Assembly: GCF_040802235.1 (NCBI RefSeq)
Contig: NC_133166.1
Location: 114,342,991 to 114,406,990 of the forward strand
Origin: Manis javanica
Taxonomy: Eukaryota > Chordata > Mammalia > Pholidota > Manidae
DNA: 64,000 bases
Direction of reading: 5' to 3'
Under the pieces are notes generated by a model, which ran no database searches, was not told where the DNA came from, and saw only the letters and a list, made by a program, of their open reading frames with translations. Position 1 is the stretch's first letter, and each line of letters starts with the position of its first letter. The position numbers were made by a program, and so were the translations under genes. This document shows, piece by piece, positions 61,150 to 64,000 of the stretch.

Positions 61150-62260
61150 ACTGTCACGAAGTTTACCAATGACCTTCATGCTGAAAGCAGCACGTGCCTT
61201 CATTTTCCCCGTGTCGTGAAGTGCTTTCTTCCTGAGGATTCCATGACCACATTCCTGTCTCCCCCGTCTTCTGCCACCCCAGGCTCTCCTTGGGTCCTTC
61301 TGACCCCTCTTACTCTTCTGTCCTGAGCTGCCTTCTCTACTCTGCCTACACTTGACCCACAGGTAACGTCATCTACTCCCTTAGCTTTCAGTGCCATTTA
61401 CAAGCCAATACCTTTCTGGTTTCTTTTTCTGGCCCAGACTTCTCTTTTGAACTCCAGATCCATTAATTAACTGCCCATTAGATAAGTGAAGGGCATCTCA
61501 AATGTGATATACGTACAAGCAAGCTTCTCTGACGTTAATGGCACCACCATTATCTCATTGCACATACTAGGACCCTGGGAGGCACCTCCTGATCCAGTGG
61601 GAAGTCCTGCACGCCAGGGAATTCCTCCTGCAGAAGTTACCTGAAACATTTATCCATCTCCATGTTTACTTCTATTACTCAGATCTAAGCAACCTTTGGT
61701 TCTCACCAGATCTCATGAATATCCATCCCTCCACACAACAGCCAAAGTGATCTTTTTAGATGGAAATCTTTGCATCAGTCTTCTGTTTAAAACCCTTCAA
61801 TGTTCTCCATCGCTCTTGCAGAGAAGTTCAAAATCCTTAACCTGACCGTGCAGCCATCCCCTGACACCCTGAACCACTATGGACATCTGAACCATGCCAA
61901 CTGCTTTTCACTGCCTCAGCCCCCTTGCCATCCAAGGCCTCTCTGCCCACTGTCATCTCCAGTTGGAATCCGCCCCTCCCTTGCCACCAGCTCCCCTCAC
62001 TGGCTCACCACAACTCATCCTTAGAGCTGGACGTCAATGTCTGTCGCTGCCCACCTCAGGCCCCTAATGTCCTAATAGCACCCTGCAGGTTTTCTTTTCA
62101 GCACATTCTTATAGTTGCAGTTATGTACTTATTTAAAGTCTATCTCGCCCTTTAGCTGGTTAAAGTCCACAAAGCCATATCTGGTTTGTTTCCCACTGTT
62201 CCCCAGTAACTGGAGCAGACTCGATGCTCCAGAAATAGTCCATAAGGATTTATTTACTGC
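61150..62260 (+). mobile_element. L2 (LINE-2) insertion, ORF end and 3' tail
   Basis: The order of L2 landmarks is kept: cttttgaactccagatccat, cagccaaagtgatctttt, gtttaaaacccttcaatg, cattcttatagttgcagtta and the closing ccccagtaactggagc with gatttatttactg. About 1.1 kb, ancient, frame broken in many places. Confidence 0.82.
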
Positions 62261-62449
62261 CGAAGCGCACAGGTGTCCTACACCTGCCCTGTTCCAGCTG
62301 AAATCGTCTCTCCTTCTCCTGAAACACACTCTGTGCCCTGCTGCCCCGAGTGAGCGTCAGCAGCCACTCTGTCCAGACGGTTGCATTGTCTGTCCTTCAT
62401 ACCCCAGTTTGATGTTCGTACAAACCCCGACAGCTCTCAGAAACTCCTC

Positions 62450-62960
62450 CCGCCTCCCCCCCTGCCCCGGCATCTCCCTGCACCGCCCCAGTACAGTCCT
62501 CATTCCCTATTGCTGACTGTGGTCCCTCTGCTGGGCTTTAATCTGCCAGTTCACCCATCCTCCTGGTCGGAGAGCGTCCACATGCCGGCCTCGCTGCTTC
62601 CCGCCCTGCACACCTTCGGAAGCTCTCCTTTTCCCATCTGAGGGACGCGAGCACACTTGCTGGCAGATGACCCAGGGCCCCTGCACCTGCTCCGGGCCTG
62701 CCTCCCCTCCCCCAGCCCCTCCCCTCCCACTCAGCCCCACAGAGCGCTCTGCTGTTCCTTGCGTGGGACATGGCCCTGTGCCCTTGCACGTTCTCAGCCT
62801 CTGCACGTTCTGGTCCCTCGGCCAGTCCTCGTCCTTCCTGCTCCCCGTGCGTGTTTCCGGGCAGCGCTCCTCTGCCCAGGTAGATGTGTTCCCTCCTTCG
62901 GTACATGCGAAGCCCTTAGTACCACTGGCTCCTCTCAGCACAAAGGACGCTGCGGATCGT
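62450..62960 (+). mobile_element. Possible second L2 fragment
   Basis: Ccttgcacgttctcagcctc, ttcctgctccccgtgcgtg and neighbouring pyrimidine-rich text resemble the L2 3' region again, shortly before the last BMAL1 exon. It is weaker than the preceding copy. Confidence 0.4.
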
Positions 62961-63119
62961 TACCGATTTTCTGTCTTCCTCTCTCAGGAGATGCTCAGCT
63001 CTGGAGAGTAAAGCTGCTTCTTGTGTTTTAAATTCCTACCTGCCCCACACTCACCAGAAGCTGCCTATGCCTCATGCCCCAAAGTCACCCTGGCACTCAC
63101 TGCAGACTTTGCTTTCCAG

Positions 63120-63366
63120 CAGATCGGAAACGCTTCTGCACAATCCACAGCACAGGCTACCTGAAAAGCTGGCCACCCACAAAGATGGGCCTGGACAAGG
63201 ACAACGAGCCAGACAACGAGGGGTGTAATCTCAGCTGCCTCATCGCAATTGGACGACTGCATTCTCACGTGGTCCCACAACCGGTGAACGGGGACATCAG
63301 GGTGAAATCTATGGAATACGCTTCTCGGCGCCCAATAGACGGGAAGTTCGTTTTTGTAGACGAGGG
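63120..63366 (+). pseudogene. BMAL1: BMAL1 duplicate, last exon in the window
   Basis: Acceptor ctttccag, donor gtaaga, open throughout. Very close to human BMAL1 (HSTGYLKSWPPTKMGLD, NEPDNEGCNLSC, RLHSHVVPQPVNG). The last residues read DEG where BMAL1 has DQR. Exon h joins the preceding exon in frame (A|CA, giving Thr for the usual Ala). Confidence 0.92.
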
Positions 63367-63464
63367 GTAAGAGCCTCCATGTTTCCCTCAAACAATGATG
63401 ACAGAGGATTCTCAGCCCTGTAGAGCAGAGAAGACTGGGCCATCAGCTGGCTTGCCTAAGTATA

Positions 63465-63680
63465 GAGAAAGAGAGCTTCCAATCATAAAATAATCATGGG
63501 GATGAAAGGACAGTGTAGGGAATATTAGTAATATTGTAAAGTCTTTGTATGGTGACAGGTGGTAACCACCCTTATTATGGTGAACATTTAGTGACATGTA
63601 TAATTGTCAAATCACTATATTGTGTACCTGAATCCAATATATTGTTTTTCAACTATACTTCAATTAAAAAAAGAGAGAGA
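63465..63680 (+). mobile_element. L1 3' end with A-rich tail
   Basis: Gtaaagtctttgtatggtga, ggtggtaaccacccttatta, aaatcactatattgtgtacc and ttcaactatacttcaatt followed by an A/GA-rich tail match the L1 3' end that I know from laurasiatherian mammals. It is relatively well kept, so younger than the L2 and MIR copies. Confidence 0.75.
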
Positions 63681-63934
63681 GAAGGAAGTAATGGGAATCT
63701 GTACTAAAAAATGAGACCCATAAGAAGATCATCATAAATACAGGGATTTTCTCTATCATTCTTAATATAAGTAAAAATGTAGAGACAATTAAGTAGGGTG
63801 GCTTGATGTCCATGGCCAAAAGAGAAATAGCAGGCATAGCGTGCTGAGCATATAGAATGTTCCGGGACCATTACTGTGATTAGAATTCTGGCTGTAGGAC
63901 TTAAATTCCCATAAGAATTCAGGAATATCTAGCC

Positions 63935-64000
63935 CCAGGCTGCCCAATGCAGTATTCATTGGCTATAGTAATCTCATATGGCTATTCAGTTTTAACTTAA
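63935..64000. mobile_element. Start of another MER-type DNA transposon copy, cut by the window end
   Basis: Ggctgcccaatgcagtattc, ttggctatagtaatctcata and tggctattcagttttaac resemble the reversed end of the same element type as 59822-60125. Confidence 0.45.

Larger units (their letters stand above)
53217..63366 (+). pseudogene. BMAL1: Unprocessed partial duplicate of BMAL1 (ARNTL), seven exons, bHLH exon not found
   Basis: Exons in genomic order and human-like order: 53217-53348 (MDISSTISDFMSPG, ending STDCQ); 55544-55584 (ESMDTDKDDPHGR); 55891-55932 (LESTEHQGRMENAR); about 56820-56997 (CDRGKIFFVSESVFKILN, start of PAS-A); 58112-58228 (NDLIGQSLFDYL, AKVKEQ); 60655-60804 (GLPVKTDATPGPSR, RPSVKTE, FPSTCSKKK); 63120-63366 (CTIHSTGYLKSWPPTK, CNLSCLIAIGRLHSHVVPQ, GKFVFVD). 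BMAL1 is a bHLH-PAS transcription factor of the circadian clock. The exon carrying the basic helix-loop-helix is absent, as is anything before QRMD. Damage: first donor reads ATAAGG, second donor GACCAG, third acceptor lacks AG, a 2-base loss and an early stop in the PAS-A exon, and a frameshift near the end of exon 58112. The last two exons stay open with good splice sites. Introns remain, so it is not a retrocopy. It may continue past 64000. Confidence 0.9.

Noticed and set aside
53217-63366. The organism's working BMAL1 gene
   Set aside because: Mammalian BMAL1 is almost invariant. Here the bHLH exon is missing, donors and an acceptor are destroyed, and frames are broken.
53217-63366. Processed (retro-copied) BMAL1 pseudogene
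   Set aside because: Exons are separated by introns of hundreds to thousands of bases with remaining splice signals, so the copy was made at the DNA level.
1-64000. CRISPR arrays, bacterial operons, tRNA or rRNA genes, endogenous retroviruses
   Set aside because: None recognised. All repeats seen are LINE, MIR, DNA-transposon or simple repeats, and the genes are spliced.

Overview
This is nuclear DNA of a placental mammal: spliced genes with GT/AG introns, CpG islands, dinucleotide microsatellites, MIR/L2 fossils and several ages of L1. The L1 tails near 16.3-17.0 kb, 43.9-44.5 kb and 63.5 kb resemble, from memory, laurasiatherian L1s. A pangolin is my best guess, but it is an inference. There is no sign of bacterial or organellar sequence.

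The dominant structure is a head-to-tail duplication of about 21.07 kb. Unit A (616-21682) and unit B (28161-49226) are nearly identical and separated by a 6.5 kb single-copy spacer. Each unit carries one complete-looking ANTXRL gene (anthrax toxin receptor-like; vWA plus Anth_Ig receptor family) of 16 coding exons on the + strand. I rebuilt both by matching splice sites, phases and homology. Each gives an unbroken 538-codon reading frame: signal peptide, vWA domain, Ig-like domain, a 45-residue Pro/acidic stalk, one membrane span and a Cys-rich cytoplasmic tail. In both copies three of the five residues that form the family's metal site (MIDAS) are replaced. The two proteins differ at only 8 residues, clustered in exons 7-8 and exon 16. 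An RFX X-box, a CRE-like site and a TATA-like box stand just upstream of each gene. Each unit also holds an orphan 'fossil' exon 10 about 1.3 kb before exon 1, the remains of an older, third copy.

The spacer (21683-28160) holds two CpG islands (about 22.0-22.7 and 27.2-27.65 kb), old repeats, and a palindromic GT/CA microsatellite ending about 130 bp before the unit B breakpoint.

The right flank (49227-64000) is single copy. It holds an unprocessed, intron-bearing partial duplicate of the clock gene BMAL1 (ARNTL), + strand, 53217-63366 and possibly beyond the window. Seven BMAL1 exons are recognisable in order, the bHLH exon is not found, and several splice sites and frames are broken. L2, MIR, L1 and DNA-transposon remnants fill the gaps.

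The two themes are separate. The left 49 kb is a recently expanded, still evolving receptor-like gene cluster. The right 14 kb is a decaying segmental copy of a core clock gene.
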